A stretch of 64,000 nucleotides of DNA from Betaproteobacteria bacterium (GCA_009782565.1 WRIU01000001.1:186001-250000); one strand, 5' to 3'. Shown: positions 52,856 to 63,515, numbered from the stretch's first letter. Notes: generated by a model from the letters alone, not told the origin. Numbers and translations are program-made.

Positions 52856-53680
52856 ATGACCAAGCAAGAGAAACGCAAAGGCGGTGTCAGCAAGCTCGCC
52901 AGAACGGAAACGGTGACGATCCGGCTCGACAGCAGGCTGCGCTACCTGACGGGATTGGCTTCACGGGTGCAGCGGCGCACCGTGTCCAGTTTTATTGAGT
53001 GGGCGATTCAGGAGAGCCTAAGTCTCGTTAGTGTTTGCAGCGCAGGGGGAGGCAAACGCCCCATTGCCGAAATAGCGGACAAACTGTGGGACGTAAACGA
53101 AGCAGACAGGTTTATGAAGCTCGCTTTTCATTGCCCGGACTTGCTGACGCATAACGAACAGGTTTTATGGAAAGAGCTTCAGGAAGTCGATTATCTATGG
53201 GAGGGTGAGGTTATCGAAGGTAAAAAAGTCTGGAAGCTCGAAGAGACAAGTTTTGATATGAAGAGGGCGCGCAGTGAATGGAAGACCCTGCGCCACCTTC
53301 CCGAAATCAGAGTGATTAGAGAGCGGATTCTTGACGATAACGGGATACCAAGCAGACCAATGCCGCTTGTTTGGTTCGAGGCGCAGGACGACGGTGGATA
53401 CCATTATCATTTTGAAGTCGGATGCGGGCGATTGCTGGAAGATAGGTCACCGGAAATCAGCAAGGATGCTTATGTGACCGTGGATCAGTTTGGCATAAGG
53501 CATGTGAGCGAGGCTAAGGCATCAGAAGAATCCATGCCTGTCACAGAGTTTCTTGACCTGGACATAGCTCCCAAAGCACTTCCGGGAACCATCAGGCTTA
53601 TTTTCAAGCGGAGTAAGTCGTCTGTTGGGGATGGGAATAACGGACCAACAGATGATAAACAAATCGAGCAATCATCATGA
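52856..53680 (+). CDS. ribbon-helix-helix-type regulator upstream of the integrase
   Basis: A 274-residue protein whose N-terminus (ETVTIRLDSRLRYLTGLASR, then RTVSSFIEWAIQESL) fits a ribbon-helix-helix DNA-binding domain. The remaining 220 residues are unassigned (WEGEVIEGKKVWKLEETSFD, IRERILDDNGIPSRPMPLVW). ATG 52856 has an upstream GAGG; earlier starts at 52820 and GTG 52781 are less well placed. The stop overlaps the integrase start by 4 bp (ATGA), so it is translationally coupled to the integrase and may regulate it. Confidence 0.6.
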   Translation: MTKQEKRKGGVSKLARTETVTIRLDSRLRYLTGLASRVQRRTVSSFIEWAIQESLSLVSVCSAGGGKRPIAEIADKLWDVNEADRFMKLAFHCPDLLTHNEQVLWKELQEVDYLWEGEVIEGKKVWKLEETSFDMKRARSEWKTLRHLPEIRVIRERILDDNGIPSRPMPLVWFEAQDDGGYHYHFEVGCGRLLEDRSPEISKDAYVTVDQFGIRHVSEAKASEESMPVTEFLDLDIAPKALPGTIRLIFKRSKSSVGDGNNGPTDDKQIEQSS

Positions 53681-54864
53681 CAAAAGTATTTTCTAAACTG
53701 ACCCGCCCCGGCATGAGGAAGCTCGCGCCGGGCGGGAAAATCAGCGAGCACGGGATTACATACGAGCGTCAAACCAGTGGGGACGGTGTATTCACGGTCA
53801 ACATCATGGTCGACGGCCAGCGCATCCACCGCGTCATCGGGCGAGAGTCCGAAGGCACGACACGCACACAGGCTGAGGAGTTCATTGCCAAGGTTCGCAA
53901 TGATGCCAAGCATGACCGGCTATCCCTGCCCAAAGGGCGCAAGGTGGCACTGTCATTCCGGGACGCGGCAGCGAAATACCTTGAACGGCTGGCTGAATCA
54001 GGCGGCAAGGATTTGAAGATGAAAGCCACGCGCCTGAACCTTCACCTTGTCCCGTTTTTTAATGACAAACCACTATCCAAAATCAGCGGGTTCGATGTTG
54101 AACTTTACAAGCGACAACGTAAGGAGGAAACAATATTGCCCCGCAGAAAAGAGGCTGCTCCGCCGAAAAGCAACACGCTTACCAAAACCGGGACGATAAA
54201 CCGGGAACTGGCCGTTTTGTCGCATATGTTCAACAAAGCAATCGAATGGGGCTGGGTAGACCATCGTCCAGCAAAGATCAACCGTTTCCAGGAAGGCCAA
54301 GGGCGTATCACCTACCTGACATCTGAACAGGCTGCCCGTTTGATTGAATGTGCCAAGGTGGATGGTGGCCAATTCATTTACCCTTTTATTGTGATTGGCC
54401 TTGAAACATCCATGCGTAAGATGGAAATTCTTTCTATCCGGCGCGAACATGTGGACTTGGATCGCCGCGTTATCTACATCCCCAAGGCGAAAGCCGGAGC
54501 GCGTGAGCAGCCCATTACGAAACATCTTGCTGATTTCCTTGCCGGGTACATTGCTGCTTTGCAGCCGGGTTGCCCTTGGCTGTTCCCATCACCGGGCGCG
54601 GCATCGGGACACGCTACGGACATCCGTAAATCTTTTAGGCGGGTTGTTGAGGCAGCGGGGTTAGACCCAAAGCAAGTTGTCAGGCATACCCTGCGACATA
54701 CGGCTATCACACACTTGGTACAGGCTGGTGTTGATCTGCCTACTGTGAAGCGGATCAGCGGGCATAAAACGCTTGAAATGGTCGAACGTTATGCGCACCA
54801 AAACGGAACACACATCGAGGAGGCGATGGACAAGCTGCAAAACCGTCTCAAACTTGCGTCCTAA
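53677..54864 (+). CDS. int: tyrosine integrase of the tRNA-Asn island
   Basis: A 395-residue phage-type integrase that should catalyse insertion and excision at the tRNA-Asn att site. The N-terminal arm-binding region and core-binding domain (TRLNLHLVPFFNDKPLSKIS) precede the catalytic domain. Expected residues are visible: Arg in GLETSMRKMEIL, Lys near KAKAGAREQPI, HxxR in HTLRHTAITHL, His in SGHKTLEMV and the nucleophilic Tyr in VERYAHQN. It ends 98 bp before the tRNA gene, pointing at it, the usual position for an island integrase. A related 17-codon stub is at 38113. Confidence 0.92.
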   Translation: MTKVFSKLTRPGMRKLAPGGKISEHGITYERQTSGDGVFTVNIMVDGQRIHRVIGRESEGTTRTQAEEFIAKVRNDAKHDRLSLPKGRKVALSFRDAAAKYLERLAESGGKDLKMKATRLNLHLVPFFNDKPLSKISGFDVELYKRQRKEETILPRRKEAAPPKSNTLTKTGTINRELAVLSHMFNKAIEWGWVDHRPAKINRFQEGQGRITYLTSEQAARLIECAKVDGGQFIYPFIVIGLETSMRKMEILSIRREHVDLDRRVIYIPKAKAGAREQPITKHLADFLAGYIAALQPGCPWLFPSPGAASGHATDIRKSFRRVVEAAGLDPKQVVRHTLRHTAITHLVQAGVDLPTVKRISGHKTLEMVERYAHQNGTHIEEAMDKLQNRLKLAS

Positions 54865-54890
54865 CGTGTCGATTTCTCCGGGCTTCCTGA

Positions 54891-54914
54891 CACGATTACA
54901 CAGGAATTACACAA
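54891..54914. repeat. right copy of the 24-bp att-proximal repeat
   Basis: Identical to 38430-38453. It lies between the integrase stop and the att core, a typical place for arm-type binding sites. Confidence 0.6.
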
Positions 54915-54920
54915 AACAAA

Positions 54921-54954
54921 AAAGGCTTGCAAGGTAAAATACCTGCAAGCCTTT
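54921..54954. terminator. bidirectional terminator between integrase and tRNA-Asn
   Basis: An 11-bp stem (AAAGGCTTGCA at 54921-54931, complement at 54944-54954) with an inner GGTA/TACC pair, flanked by an A-run before and a T-rich stretch after. It can serve the plus-strand integrase and the minus-strand tRNA. Confidence 0.8.
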
Positions 54955-54962
54955 GATTTTTC

Positions 54963-55038
54963 TGGCTCCTCGACCTGGGCTCGAACCAGGGACCTGCGGA
55001 TTAACAGTCCGTCGCTCTACCGACTGAGCTATCGAGGA
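54963..55038 (-). tRNA. tRNA-Asn (anticodon GUU)
   Basis: A 76-nt cloverleaf including an encoded CCA end. On the minus strand it begins TCCTCGATAGCTCAGTCGG (acceptor and D-arm), has anticodon loop CTGTTAA, and T-arm GGTTCGAGCC. Its 3' half is the island attachment site; integration has regenerated an intact gene. Confidence 0.97.
54964..55007. repeat. right attachment site within tRNA-Asn
   Basis: 44-bp partner of 38261-38304, with one mismatch; 54971-55007 is identical. It spans the acceptor 3' strand to the anticodon loop of the tRNA. Confidence 0.9.
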
Positions 55039-55084
55039 AGAGAGGGGCGCATTCTAATCAGGACGCGCCCGCCCGTCAAGGAAG

Positions 55085-55663
55085 TCAGACGCCCAGGATG
55101 CGCCCGCCGCGTTGCCGGGCAAATGGGCCCGTGAGCGCGCCCAGGCCGGTGCTGCCGTGGGCATGGCAGATGGCGCAGGCCAGCGCGTCGGCGGCATCCG
55201 CTTGCGGTTCGCCGGTAAGCGACAGCAGCCGGGCGACCATGTGCTGTACTTGTTCCTTGCTGGCTTTGCCTTGGCCGACGACGGCTTGTTTGATTTGCAG
55301 CGCGGTGTGTTCGGCGACCGGCAGGTTACAGGAGACCGCGCCGCAGATGACCGCGCCACGCGCTTGCCCAAGGAGGAGGGTGGATTGGGGATTGACGTTG
55401 ACGAAGACTTTTTCGACGGCGGCAATGCCGGGGTGGTAGGTGTCGATGACCTCGCGCACGCCATCGAGGAGGGTTTTGAGGCGGTCGGGCAGGGGGCGGT
55501 CGCCGCCTTCGCTGGTGCGGATGCAACCGCTGGCGACGTAGCGCAACTGGCTGCCGGATACGTCGATGACGCCGAAGCCGGTGATCCGCAGCCCCGGATC
55601 GAGGCCGAGGATGCGGGTGGTGCTGGGCTCGGCGCGTGCGGGTGTCGTTTGCATGACGGTCAC
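55085..55663 (-). CDS. ruvC: crossover junction endodeoxyribonuclease RuvC
   Basis: RuvC resolves Holliday junctions with RuvAB. The 192-residue product has catalytic acidic residues in [27 protein letters not shown] and [13 protein letters not shown], in the usual RNase H-like order. The GTG start at 55663 overlaps the yebC stop; the ATG at 55654 is an alternative. The yebC-ruvC order is conserved in proteobacteria. ruvA and ruvB, which often follow, are not downstream here; the tRNA-Asn and island are. Confidence 0.95.
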   Translation of the reverse strand: MTVMQTTPARAEPSTTRILGLDPGLRITGFGVIDVSGSQLRYVASGCIRTSEGGDRPLPDRLKTLLDGVREVIDTYHPGIAAVEKVFVNVNPQSTLLLGQARGAVICGAVSCNLPVAEHTALQIKQAVVGQGKASKEQVQHMVARLLSLTGEPQADAADALACAICHAHGSTGLGALTGPFARQRGGRILGV

Positions 55664-56388
55664 TCTTCGTCGAGCACGGCGGAGGTGTAGACCTCTTGCA
55701 CGTCGTCGAGGGCTTCGAGGGCGTCGAGTAGTTTCTGCATGCGCTGGCTTTCTTCGCCGGAGAGTTCGGTTTCGTTGAGCGGTTTCATCGTGACTTCGCC
55801 GAATTCAGGCTTGAACCCGGCAGCTTCCAGCGCTTCGCGGACGGCGGTGTATTCCCACGGGCCGGTCATGACTTCGATGGAGCCGTCTTCGTTGGCGAGG
55901 ATGTCTTCCGCCCCGGCTTCGAGCGCGGCTTCCATCAACGCTTCTTCATTGGTTCCGGGGGCGAAGAGCATTTGCCCGCAGTGCTTGAACTGGAAGGCGA
56001 CGCAGCCGTCCGTACCCATGCTGCCGCCGTATTTGCTGAAGGCGTGGCGCACGTCGGCAACGGTCCGGTTCTTGCTGTCGGTCAGGCAGTCGACCATGAC
56101 CGCTGCGCCTGAAATGCCGTAGCCTTCGTAGCGCGCTTCTTCATAGACGACGCCTTCCAGTTGACCCGTGCCGCGCTTGATGGCGTTTTCGATGGTGTCT
56201 TTGGGGACGGATTCGCCCCTGGCCTTGTCGATGGCCAGCCGCAGGCGCGGGTTGGCGCTGAGGTCGCCGCCGCCCATCTTGGCAGCGACGGTGATTTCCT
56301 TGATCAGCTTGGTGAAAATCTTGCCCCGCTTGGCATCCTGACGGCCTTTGCGGTGCTGGATATTGGCCCATTTGGAATGACCAGCCAT
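55660..56388 (-). CDS. yebC: YebC/PmpR-family transcriptional regulator
   Basis: A 242-residue protein starting [20 protein letters not shown], the family signature. Other conserved segments are [40 protein letters not shown] and [17 protein letters not shown]. YebC proteins regulate transcription, and related members help ribosomes at proline stretches. The start at 56388 replaces a longer frame. It overlaps ruvC by 4 bp. Confidence 0.95.
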   Translation of the reverse strand: MAGHSKWANIQHRKGRQDAKRGKIFTKLIKEITVAAKMGGGDLSANPRLRLAIDKARGESVPKDTIENAIKRGTGQLEGVVYEEARYEGYGISGAAVMVDCLTDSKNRTVADVRHAFSKYGGSMGTDGCVAFQFKHCGQMLFAPGTNEEALMEAALEAGAEDILANEDGSIEVMTGPWEYTAVREALEAAGFKPEFGEVTMKPLNETELSGEESQRMQKLLDALEALDDVQEVYTSAVLDEE

Positions 56389-56445
56389 GAGTCGAACCCC
56401 TAAAACAGCGTTGTATCTGGAAAGCACATCATTCTAGCGGTTCAG

Positions 56446-56538
56446 GTGACTCCTAACCACCCCGGCGCTTCTCAACCACCGCACCACCCCGGCGCTTTGC
56501 GCCACCCCTCCTCGGAGGGGAATTTAGGGCGGGGTGGT
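56446..56538. repeat. intergenic palindromic repeat cluster
   Basis: ACCACCCCGGCGCTT occurs twice (56456-56470, 56483-56497). The second copy forms an inverted repeat with CGGGGTGGT at 56530-56538, enclosing hairpins GGCGC/GCGCC and CCCCTCC/GGAGGGG. This looks like a dispersed multi-hairpin repeat; part of the sequence would be included in a spuriously extended upstream start of the GTPase gene. Confidence 0.65.
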
Positions 56539-56592
56539 CATTCCTCCTCAGAGTGGGATAATGCTCGCCCATTTTTACTTTTCTGCTTCCCA

Positions 56593-57474
56593 ATGCCTGC
56601 CGTCCAGTGGTTTCCGGGTCATATGAATGCCGCGCGCCGCGCGTTTGCTAAGGCATTAGCGGCAGTGGATGTGGTCATCGAGGTGACGGATGCGCGTCTG
56701 CCTGGGGCGAGCGGTAATCCGATGATCGAGGAGTTGCGGCGTTTCCGGAACCGCCCCTGCCTGAAATTGCTCAACAAGGCCGACCTTGCCGATCCGGAGG
56801 CGACCCGCGAGTGGATGACATACTACAACGCCCAGCCCGATGTGCTGGCCGTGGCGGTTTCGGCAAAGTCTTTGTCGGACGTGGGGCGTATCCCGACGCT
56901 GGCCCGGCAACTCGCGCCGCACCGCAGCGGAGCGGAAAAACCCTTGCGCTTGATCCTGGCGGGGATTCCGAACGTGGGGAAATCGACGTTGATGAACGCG
57001 CTCCTCAAGCGCCGCGTGGCGAAGGTCGGCGATGAGCCGGCGGTGACGAAAAGCCAGCAGACGCTCGACCTGGGGCCGGGGATGACGCTGACGGATACGC
57101 CGGGGTTGATGTGGCCGAAGATCGAGCACGATGCGGATGGCTTCATGCTGGCCGCCAGTCACGCGATTGGCCGCAATGCGGTCATCGACGAGGAGGTGGC
57201 GGTGAACCTGGGAACGATTCTGTTGGCGCGTTATCCGGCATCAATCGAGGCGCGTTACCGGATCGATGCGACGGGGCTGGATGGGGAAGGGCTGCTGGAA
57301 CACATCGCCCGACGGCGCGGCTGCATACGCAAGGGCGGGGAGGTTGATCTGGAAAAAGCGGCAAACGTTTTTCTTACGGATTACCGCACAGGGGCGCTTG
57401 GGCGTATCAGCCTGGAGACGCCTGAAAGCCGCCAGCGGATGCTGGCGGCTACGGCTTTGTCTCCTCCTCTGTAA
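56593..57474 (+). CDS. RbgA/YlqF-type ribosome biogenesis GTPase
   Basis: A 293-residue circularly permuted GTPase. Starting at MPAVQWFPGHMNAARRAFAK, it has the G4 motif LLNKADL, then G1 AGIPNVGKSTLMNAL, G2-like switch residues in AVTKSQQTLDL and G3 LTDTPGLMW, the permuted order of the family. RbgA in Bacillus matures the 50S subunit. ATG 56593 is chosen as the conserved start; a longer frame to 56446 runs through repeat sequence. Confidence 0.92.
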   Translation: MPAVQWFPGHMNAARRAFAKALAAVDVVIEVTDARLPGASGNPMIEELRRFRNRPCLKLLNKADLADPEATREWMTYYNAQPDVLAVAVSAKSLSDVGRIPTLARQLAPHRSGAEKPLRLILAGIPNVGKSTLMNALLKRRVAKVGDEPAVTKSQQTLDLGPGMTLTDTPGLMWPKIEHDADGFMLAASHAIGRNAVIDEEVAVNLGTILLARYPASIEARYRIDATGLDGEGLLEHIARRRGCIRKGGEVDLEKAANVFLTDYRTGALGRISLETPESRQRMLAATALSPPL

Positions 57475-57478
57475 TGCT

Positions 57479-59167
57479 TTATAGCTTGAAGCGGTTGACC
57501 GTTTCTTGAAGTTGCGCTGCGCGGCTGGAAAGGGCTTGTGTCGCTTGGGCAACTTCGCGCACGGCAGCGGTGTTATCTTCGCTCATGCTGGCGATGTGCT
57601 CAACGCTCTTGGCAATTTCGGTGCTGGCTGAACTCTGCTCAGAGAGCGCGAGCGATATTTCCGACACGGCGCTGAGTACCGAGCTTGAGGCGTCCTGGAT
57701 TTTTTCAACGGTGACGCCCGCGCGTTCGGATAGGTCGACAGTGGATTTCACGCCTTCGCTCTGTTGCCGCATGGTCTGAACGGCATGCGAGGTTCCGTTG
57801 CTGATCAGGCTTACGATGCGGGCGATGTCCTCGGTGGAGGTGGAGGTACGCTCGGCAAGTTTTCGCACTTCGTCGGCCACCACGGCGAAACCTCTGCCTT
57901 GTTCGCCCGCACGCGCCGCTTCGATGGCTGCGTTGAGCGCGAGCAGATTGGTTTGGTCGGCCACTTCCTTGATGATGTTGACCACCGAAGCGATTTCGCG
58001 CGACTGTTCCCCAAGTTCTTCCACGCTTTTCGCTGCGCCGCCAATGTCGCGCGCCACGCGGTTGATGTCATCGACCACGGAACGGATGGTTTCCGCGCCG
58101 TCGTGCGCGGCTGTGCCCGATTGTTGCGCCATCTTGTTGGCGTCATTGGCTGAGTCGGAAACATGGTTGATGGAGACGGTCATCTGTTCGACAGAGGCAG
58201 CCATCGAAGTGGCGGCCTGCGACTGGCTTTCGCTGGAGGCGGCGATTTTCTCGCTGGTGGCGCTCAGTTCTTCACTGGCAGAAGCGATGTCATTGGCACT
58301 GGAACTGATGATGTCGACGATGCCCCGCAGTTTGTCGATGGTGGCGGCAATGGCGTACAGCGCGCTTCCGTTGTCGCCAGGGCGTAAATCAACCTTGACG
58401 CTGAGATCGGCCTCACTGACACGCTGCATGATCGACTGGATGTAGCCCGGTTCGCCACCGATCTGCCGGAGCACCGCGCGCAGGATCGCAAAACCAACGA
58501 AAATGCCGCATAGAACCCCGCCGAGCACCAGCGTGGTGATGAGCGTGTTGAATGAACTGGATTCTTCGATAGCGGCTTTGCCATCCTTGTCGGCAAGAGA
58601 CGCCTGTAGCTCCATGCCATCGCCCGCTGTTTGGCGTAGGCCTGTCGAGGCAGTAAGTACGCTAGTGCCATAAACTGCCCTGTATTCTTCGCGCACACGG
58701 TCGAACTGAGCCTGATCCCCGGTTCCCGCCGCTGCAACCAGCTTCAGGATGGTGCTGTCTATCGGGGCGTTGGCCTTCTTGTATTCATCCACGACAGTAA
58801 GCAGCTTTTTGTACATTTCCTGGGTTGCCGGAAGTGAACGTGGGATCGCTTCGAGTTTTTTTATTGTTTCATCGAGGTCTACCCAGGCTTTCTTGCGGGT
58901 TTCAATGGTCGCGTTGAGGTTTTTTACCGTTTCTGGAGAGGCTGTTTCCTCTCTGAAGACGGACATTGCCAAACCTCGGAGCATGTAGGCGTCCGTTTCG
59001 AGTGAACCGAAATTTATGAGGTTTGGCATTCGCCGGTTCGCCATGTCCTCAATTCTGGATGACAACTGGCTGATAGAGTAGATGGACAGGCCGCCGACGA
59101 CGGACAGTAGAGCGATAAGCAGCCCAAAACCAATCGTCAACAGGGAACGCAGTTTAAAATGTGCCAT
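57479..59167 (-). CDS. methyl-accepting chemotaxis protein
   Basis: A 562-residue inner-membrane receptor. TM1 ([20 protein letters not shown]) is followed by a periplasmic helical-bundle (4HB-type) sensor of about 160 residues, then TM2 ([20 protein letters not shown]). The HAMP segment and the signalling hairpin with the tip [20 protein letters not shown] follow, with [21 protein letters not shown]. Stimulus unknown. The start [10 protein letters not shown] at 59167 has GAGG upstream; the frame extends to 59227. It converges with the GTPase gene (5 bp gap). Confidence 0.93.
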   Translation of the reverse strand: MAHFKLRSLLTIGFGLLIALLSVVGGLSIYSISQLSSRIEDMANRRMPNLINFGSLETDAYMLRGLAMSVFREETASPETVKNLNATIETRKKAWVDLDETIKKLEAIPRSLPATQEMYKKLLTVVDEYKKANAPIDSTILKLVAAAGTGDQAQFDRVREEYRAVYGTSVLTASTGLRQTAGDGMELQASLADKDGKAAIEESSSFNTLITTLVLGGVLCGIFVGFAILRAVLRQIGGEPGYIQSIMQRVSEADLSVKVDLRPGDNGSALYAIAATIDKLRGIVDIISSSANDIASASEELSATSEKIAASSESQSQAATSMAASVEQMTVSINHVSDSANDANKMAQQSGTAAHDGAETIRSVVDDINRVARDIGGAAKSVEELGEQSREIASVVNIIKEVADQTNLLALNAAIEAARAGEQGRGFAVVADEVRKLAERTSTSTEDIARIVSLISNGTSHAVQTMRQQSEGVKSTVDLSERAGVTVEKIQDASSSVLSAVSEISLALSEQSSASTEIAKSVEHIASMSEDNTAAVREVAQATQALSSRAAQLQETVNRFKL

Positions 59168-59339
59168 TTCGGAACCTCGTTCGTAGTTCGTATTATCATG
59201 CACGCGAGATAGGGTCATTGGGCGCACAGGATGCGTGCTACTCTACGAGAGTGATGAAATGGAGGATGAGGAATATTTCCTCAGGATGAGAAAGGACTTC
59301 GTATTTTTTCTTGAAGTATATGACTCTGTTGATGTTTTG

Positions 59340-59373
59340 GTACTTATAGTGATTTTTTCAAGTACTTATAGTG
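59340..59373. promoter_or_regulatory. two 12-bp direct repeats before the DUF748 gene
   Basis: GTACTTATAGTG occurs at 59340-59351 and 59362-59373, 22 bp apart start to start, about two helical turns. They lie 20-54 bp before the ATG at 59394, so they may be an operator or activator site. A GAGGAA/TTCCTC inverted repeat is at 59268-59282. Confidence 0.45.
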
Positions 59374-59393
59374 CCAGGAGGCGCTTTTAGTAA

Positions 59394-62300
59394 ATGGATT
59401 CTTCCGCTGCACCCACCAGTTCAGTTCCAGCATCGAAATTGCCATTGAAACTGCGGCGCGCCGTTCGCCCTCTTCTTTGGGTTGCTTTCGCGCTGTTCCT
59501 GTATGTCGGGGCGAGTTTCTTCGGTGTCCCATGGGCTGCTAAACGCTACGTGCCGCAACTCCTGGGCGATTTGCTCGGGCGCACGGTGTCGGTTGAAGAT
59601 GCCGCTTTCAATCCGTTTACCCTGGCTGTCGAACTCCGTGGCTTAAAGATCATGGAGGGTACGGAAAGCGGCGACGCTTCCGTTGAGCCTGCCCTGAGAT
59701 TCGACTGGCTCATGGCCAATTTCGAGATTACGTCGCTTTGGCACGGTGGGCCGGTGGTGCGGGAACTGGCGCTCAAGGCTCCGCGTATCCGGCTGACAAG
59801 GCTCACCGAAGGGCGTTACAACTGGTCGGACGTGCTCGACCGGTTTGCGGCACAGCCACAGACGGAGGATGACTCCGTTTCGTTCTCTATCGCCAATATC
59901 CACATCGAAGACGGAACGATAGAACTGGAAGACCGCGTAACCGGAGCCTCGCATCGCATATCCAGCCTGAAACTAGGCGTCCCCGCGATTTCCAGGTTGC
60001 CGGTTGCGGTCGATGTTTTCGTTGAGCCGGATTTGTCGATGTTGTTTGACGAACGACCCCTGGCCGCGAAGGGACGCTTGGAACTGCATCCGGATGGTTT
60101 CCTGGGGCGGTTTGAACAACTGAAGCTCAAGGACTTTGAACTGCCACCCTGGCTCGCTTATCTGCCTTTTGAGCCGTCTTTCAAGCTCCCTTCGGGCGTA
60201 CTCGATCTCGATATGCGTGTGGAGTTCAGCCAGCGCGCGGATGAAGCAGCGAAGGTGTCCATTCTGGGCTGGGCGCAGGTCAACCGCTTGACGGTTCAGG
60301 ACCGCTCGGGCAAGTCAGTTTTGTCGGTCGCCGAACTGGAAGTCGAACTGGCGGATATCCAGCCGCTCTCCGGGCGCTACTATTTCAGCAAGTTGCGCTT
60401 GCAACACCCCGAACTCGATCTCATCCGCGCACACAATGGCAGTTTCAACGTAGAGAGCCTGTTGCCAACAGACTCGCAGCCACAAAACCGCCCGTCTGGC
60501 ACAGCGAAGGTGCCGTTGGATTTCCTGCTCTCCTCGGCGCGTATCCGTGACGGACTGATACGCTTCAACGATCACGCCGTGCCAGGCGGGTTCAATACCC
60601 GGCTGGAAGGTATCAGCCTCGATTTGCGCGATTTGGCCTCCGCGAAGCAGATTCCCGCAGAAATACGCCTCGATTACACGAGCGCATCGGGTGAAAGGTT
60701 CAGCCACCAGGATCGCTTGCGGCTTCAGCCTTTCGAGTACGACGGCAACTTGACGGTAAAAGGCTTGCAGCCCGCGCTTTACGGGCGGTATTACAGTGAT
60801 TTGCTGTCTGGTGGCGAAATTCGCCAGGGGAATGCCGACGGGGTTTTCCGCTACCAGATTGCGTCTCGGAAAAAGAATGAGAATGCTGCCGGGGACGAAT
60901 TGCTGGTTGAGGCCGGAATCGAACGGCTCAACCTCTCCGGATTCGTGTTCGGTTTGTCCGGGCGCAAGGGCGAACTGCTCAAGCTCGGTAATCTCTCCCT
61001 TGCCGATGCAACGATTCAGCCTGAGACGAACCAGGCGAAGATTGGGGAAATCAACGCGCAGGGCGTGGAACTGGCCGTGACCCGCTTTGCCGATGGCCGT
61101 TTTGACTTCATGGCCCTGGCAGGTAAACCGGATAAAAACGCTCCCCCTTGGACGGTTTCTGTGGACAAGGCGGTACTCTCGAACTCGTCGCTGCGTTTCG
61201 AGGATCGCGCCACCGGCGGGCAACCGGCGGTGATGACGGCGGGTGGTATCGAATTGCAGTTAGACGGCCTGACGACGGCAAAGGGGGCTGCGCCCGCCAG
61301 CCTTGCCCTGCGCGGGCGGATTGGCAAGGAAGGCCGACTCGCGCTGAAAGGCTCTTTTGTGCCTGAACCCTTACGAACCGACCTCGAACTCGATCTGCAA
61401 GAGTTCGCGTTATCCTCCATGCAGCCTTATATCGCGCAACACGCGCAACTCGGCATCAGGGCGGGGCGATTGTCAACCAAAGGGCGGTTGGCGCTCCGGC
61501 AACATCGAGAGAACCTGCGAGGCTCCCTTGCGGGCAATCTCACGGTCAGGAATTTCAGTTCCTTTGACCATGCCAGCAATCAGGATTTCCTGCGCTGGAA
61601 CGAATTCACGGTGCGCCAAGCCAAGGTTGAACTAGAGCCTTTCGCGTTTTCCATTGGCGAGATTGCCGTCGACGGGCTGGCTTCCCGCCTGATTCTCGAT
61701 GAACAGGGAAAACTCAACCTGCGCGAAATTCAGCGTTCTCCGACAGATGTGGCGCAGGAAGCCGGGGACGGCGCAGAAAACGCGAAGAATGCGGACGATG
61801 CGGAAAACGCGGCTGCCGAACCTTGGCCGTCCATAAAAATAGGCCGCATCGCCGTCAGGAATAGCAATATCGCCTTTTCAGACCGCTTCATCCGCCCGAA
61901 CTACAACGTTTTCCTGGGAAGCCTTTCCGGTGAACTCACCGGTCTGTCCTCGGATCAGGACACGATGGCAAGCCTTGATCTGCAAGCCAGGATCGGGCGC
62001 GAGGCTCCGGTGACGATCAAGGGCGAATTCAACCCGTTCCGCCAGGATCAGCGGCTGAACATCGACGCCGAGGTCAAGGATTTCGACTTGCCAGGGCTTT
62101 CGAGTTATTCCGGACGCTATATCGGTTATGGCATCGCCCGTGGAAAGCTCTCGGCCAACCTCAATTACCGGATTGAAGACCGCAAACTTTCGGCTGAAAA
62201 CCATATATTCCTTGATCAGTTGACCTTCGGCGATGCCATCGAGAGCCCGGAGGCGACGAATTTGCCTGTTCGGCTGGCGGTATCGCTATTGAAGAATTCG

Positions 62301-62987
62301 CGCGGCGAAATAGACATCAACCTTCCGGTTGGCGGCACACTCGACGATCCGCAGTTCAGCTTCTTCGGTTTGGTCGTGCGAGCCATTGTTAATCTCATCG
62401 GCAAGGCGATAACCGCGCCTTTCGCGCTGTTCGGGCGGGAAGAACTCTCTCTGCTCGATTTCGACCCCGGTAGTTTTCAAATTGGCGCAACGCAGGAAGA
62501 AAAGCTGCGCGAGCTTGCGAAATCGTTGGAAGAGCGCCCATCCCTGAAACTCGATATCACCGGCCTCGTCAATGTCCAGCGCGACGCTGAGGGCATCCGA
62601 CGCGACAAGCTGCTTAACTTGGTCGTTGCCGAGAAACGCAGGGCCACGGGCAAAAGCGGCCCAATGAACGTCGACCCGGAAAGCGAGGAATACGCCGGAT
62701 TGCTTACGGCGGTATACAAACAGGCAACGATCAAAAAACCGCGAAATTTCATTGGCCTGACAAAGAACTTGCCGGTTGAGGAAATGGAAAAAATGCTGCT
62801 GGATAGCTTCGACATCAAGCAGGAAGACGCCGAATCGCTCGCTGGTCGGCGCGAAACCGCCGTGCAGCGCTGGTTGACCGACCAGGGGGGCGTTCCGCCA
62901 GAGCGCTTGTTCCGGCGAGCACCGACCAGTGAAGAGTCCAAAGAAAACGGGCGCGAGGGCAACGGTGTGCGTTTTTCCCTGCGGTAG
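59394..62987 (+). CDS. large DUF748 (AsmA-like) envelope protein
   Basis: A 1197-residue protein with one N-terminal membrane anchor (LRRAVRPLLWVAFALFLYVG) and a long periplasmic region made of repeated beta-rich DUF748 modules. Typical segments are VSVEDAAFNPFTLAVELRGL, IHIEDGTIELEDRVTGASHR and VTIKGEFNPFRQDQRLNIDA. The C-terminal part ends in an OmpA-like helical region (REKL-type stretches KLRELAKSLEERPSLKLDIT). AsmA-like proteins are elongated lipid bridges across the periplasm; that role here is inferred from family resemblance. tadA follows after 18 bp. Confidence 0.88.
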   Translation: MDSSAAPTSSVPASKLPLKLRRAVRPLLWVAFALFLYVGASFFGVPWAAKRYVPQLLGDLLGRTVSVEDAAFNPFTLAVELRGLKIMEGTESGDASVEPALRFDWLMANFEITSLWHGGPVVRELALKAPRIRLTRLTEGRYNWSDVLDRFAAQPQTEDDSVSFSIANIHIEDGTIELEDRVTGASHRISSLKLGVPAISRLPVAVDVFVEPDLSMLFDERPLAAKGRLELHPDGFLGRFEQLKLKDFELPPWLAYLPFEPSFKLPSGVLDLDMRVEFSQRADEAAKVSILGWAQVNRLTVQDRSGKSVLSVAELEVELADIQPLSGRYYFSKLRLQHPELDLIRAHNGSFNVESLLPTDSQPQNRPSGTAKVPLDFLLSSARIRDGLIRFNDHAVPGGFNTRLEGISLDLRDLASAKQIPAEIRLDYTSASGERFSHQDRLRLQPFEYDGNLTVKGLQPALYGRYYSDLLSGGEIRQGNADGVFRYQIASRKKNENAAGDELLVEAGIERLNLSGFVFGLSGRKGELLKLGNLSLADATIQPETNQAKIGEINAQGVELAVTRFADGRFDFMALAGKPDKNAPPWTVSVDKAVLSNSSLRFEDRATGGQPAVMTAGGIELQLDGLTTAKGAAPASLALRGRIGKEGRLALKGSFVPEPLRTDLELDLQEFALSSMQPYIAQHAQLGIRAGRLSTKGRLALRQHRENLRGSLAGNLTVRNFSSFDHASNQDFLRWNEFTVRQAKVELEPFAFSIGEIAVDGLASRLILDEQGKLNLREIQRSPTDVAQEAGDGAENAKNADDAENAAAEPWPSIKIGRIAVRNSNIAFSDRFIRPNYNVFLGSLSGELTGLSSDQDTMASLDLQARIGREAPVTIKGEFNPFRQDQRLNIDAEVKDFDLPGLSSYSGRYIGYGIARGKLSANLNYRIEDRKLSAENHIFLDQLTFGDAIESPEATNLPVRLAVSLLKNSRGEIDINLPVGGTLDDPQFSFFGLVVRAIVNLIGKAITAPFALFGREELSLLDFDPGSFQIGATQEEKLRELAKSLEERPSLKLDITGLVNVQRDAEGIRRDKLLNLVVAEKRRATGKSGPMNVDPESEEYAGLLTAVYKQATIKKPRNFIGLTKNLPVEEMEKMLLDSFDIKQEDAESLAGRRETAVQRWLTDQGGVPPERLFRRAPTSEESKENGREGNGVRFSLR

Positions 62988-63515
<528 letters not shown>

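Larger units (their letters stand above)
38268..55007. mobile_element. genomic island of about 16.7 kb integrated at tRNA-Asn
   Basis: It is bounded by a 37-bp identical direct repeat (38268-38304 and 54971-55007) derived from tRNA-Asn. Going inward from the right end it carries a tyrosine integrase, an RHH-type regulator, divergent alpA, a CHC2 primase-like gene, an AAA ATPase and a TubC-like gene. These resemble the replication and mobility core of satellite-type integrative elements. Cargo to the left comprises the DUF6338/proline-rich/nuclease-like cluster, a gene-free structured region, and a second integrase with the vgrG-phospholipase-lipoprotein cassette. No conjugation or phage structural genes are present, so transfer would need a helper. 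Confidence 0.85.

Noticed and set aside
38268-55007. Classification of the island as a prophage or conjugative element
   Set aside because: No capsid, tail, terminase, relaxase or mating-pair genes were found; only integration and replication-type genes are visible.
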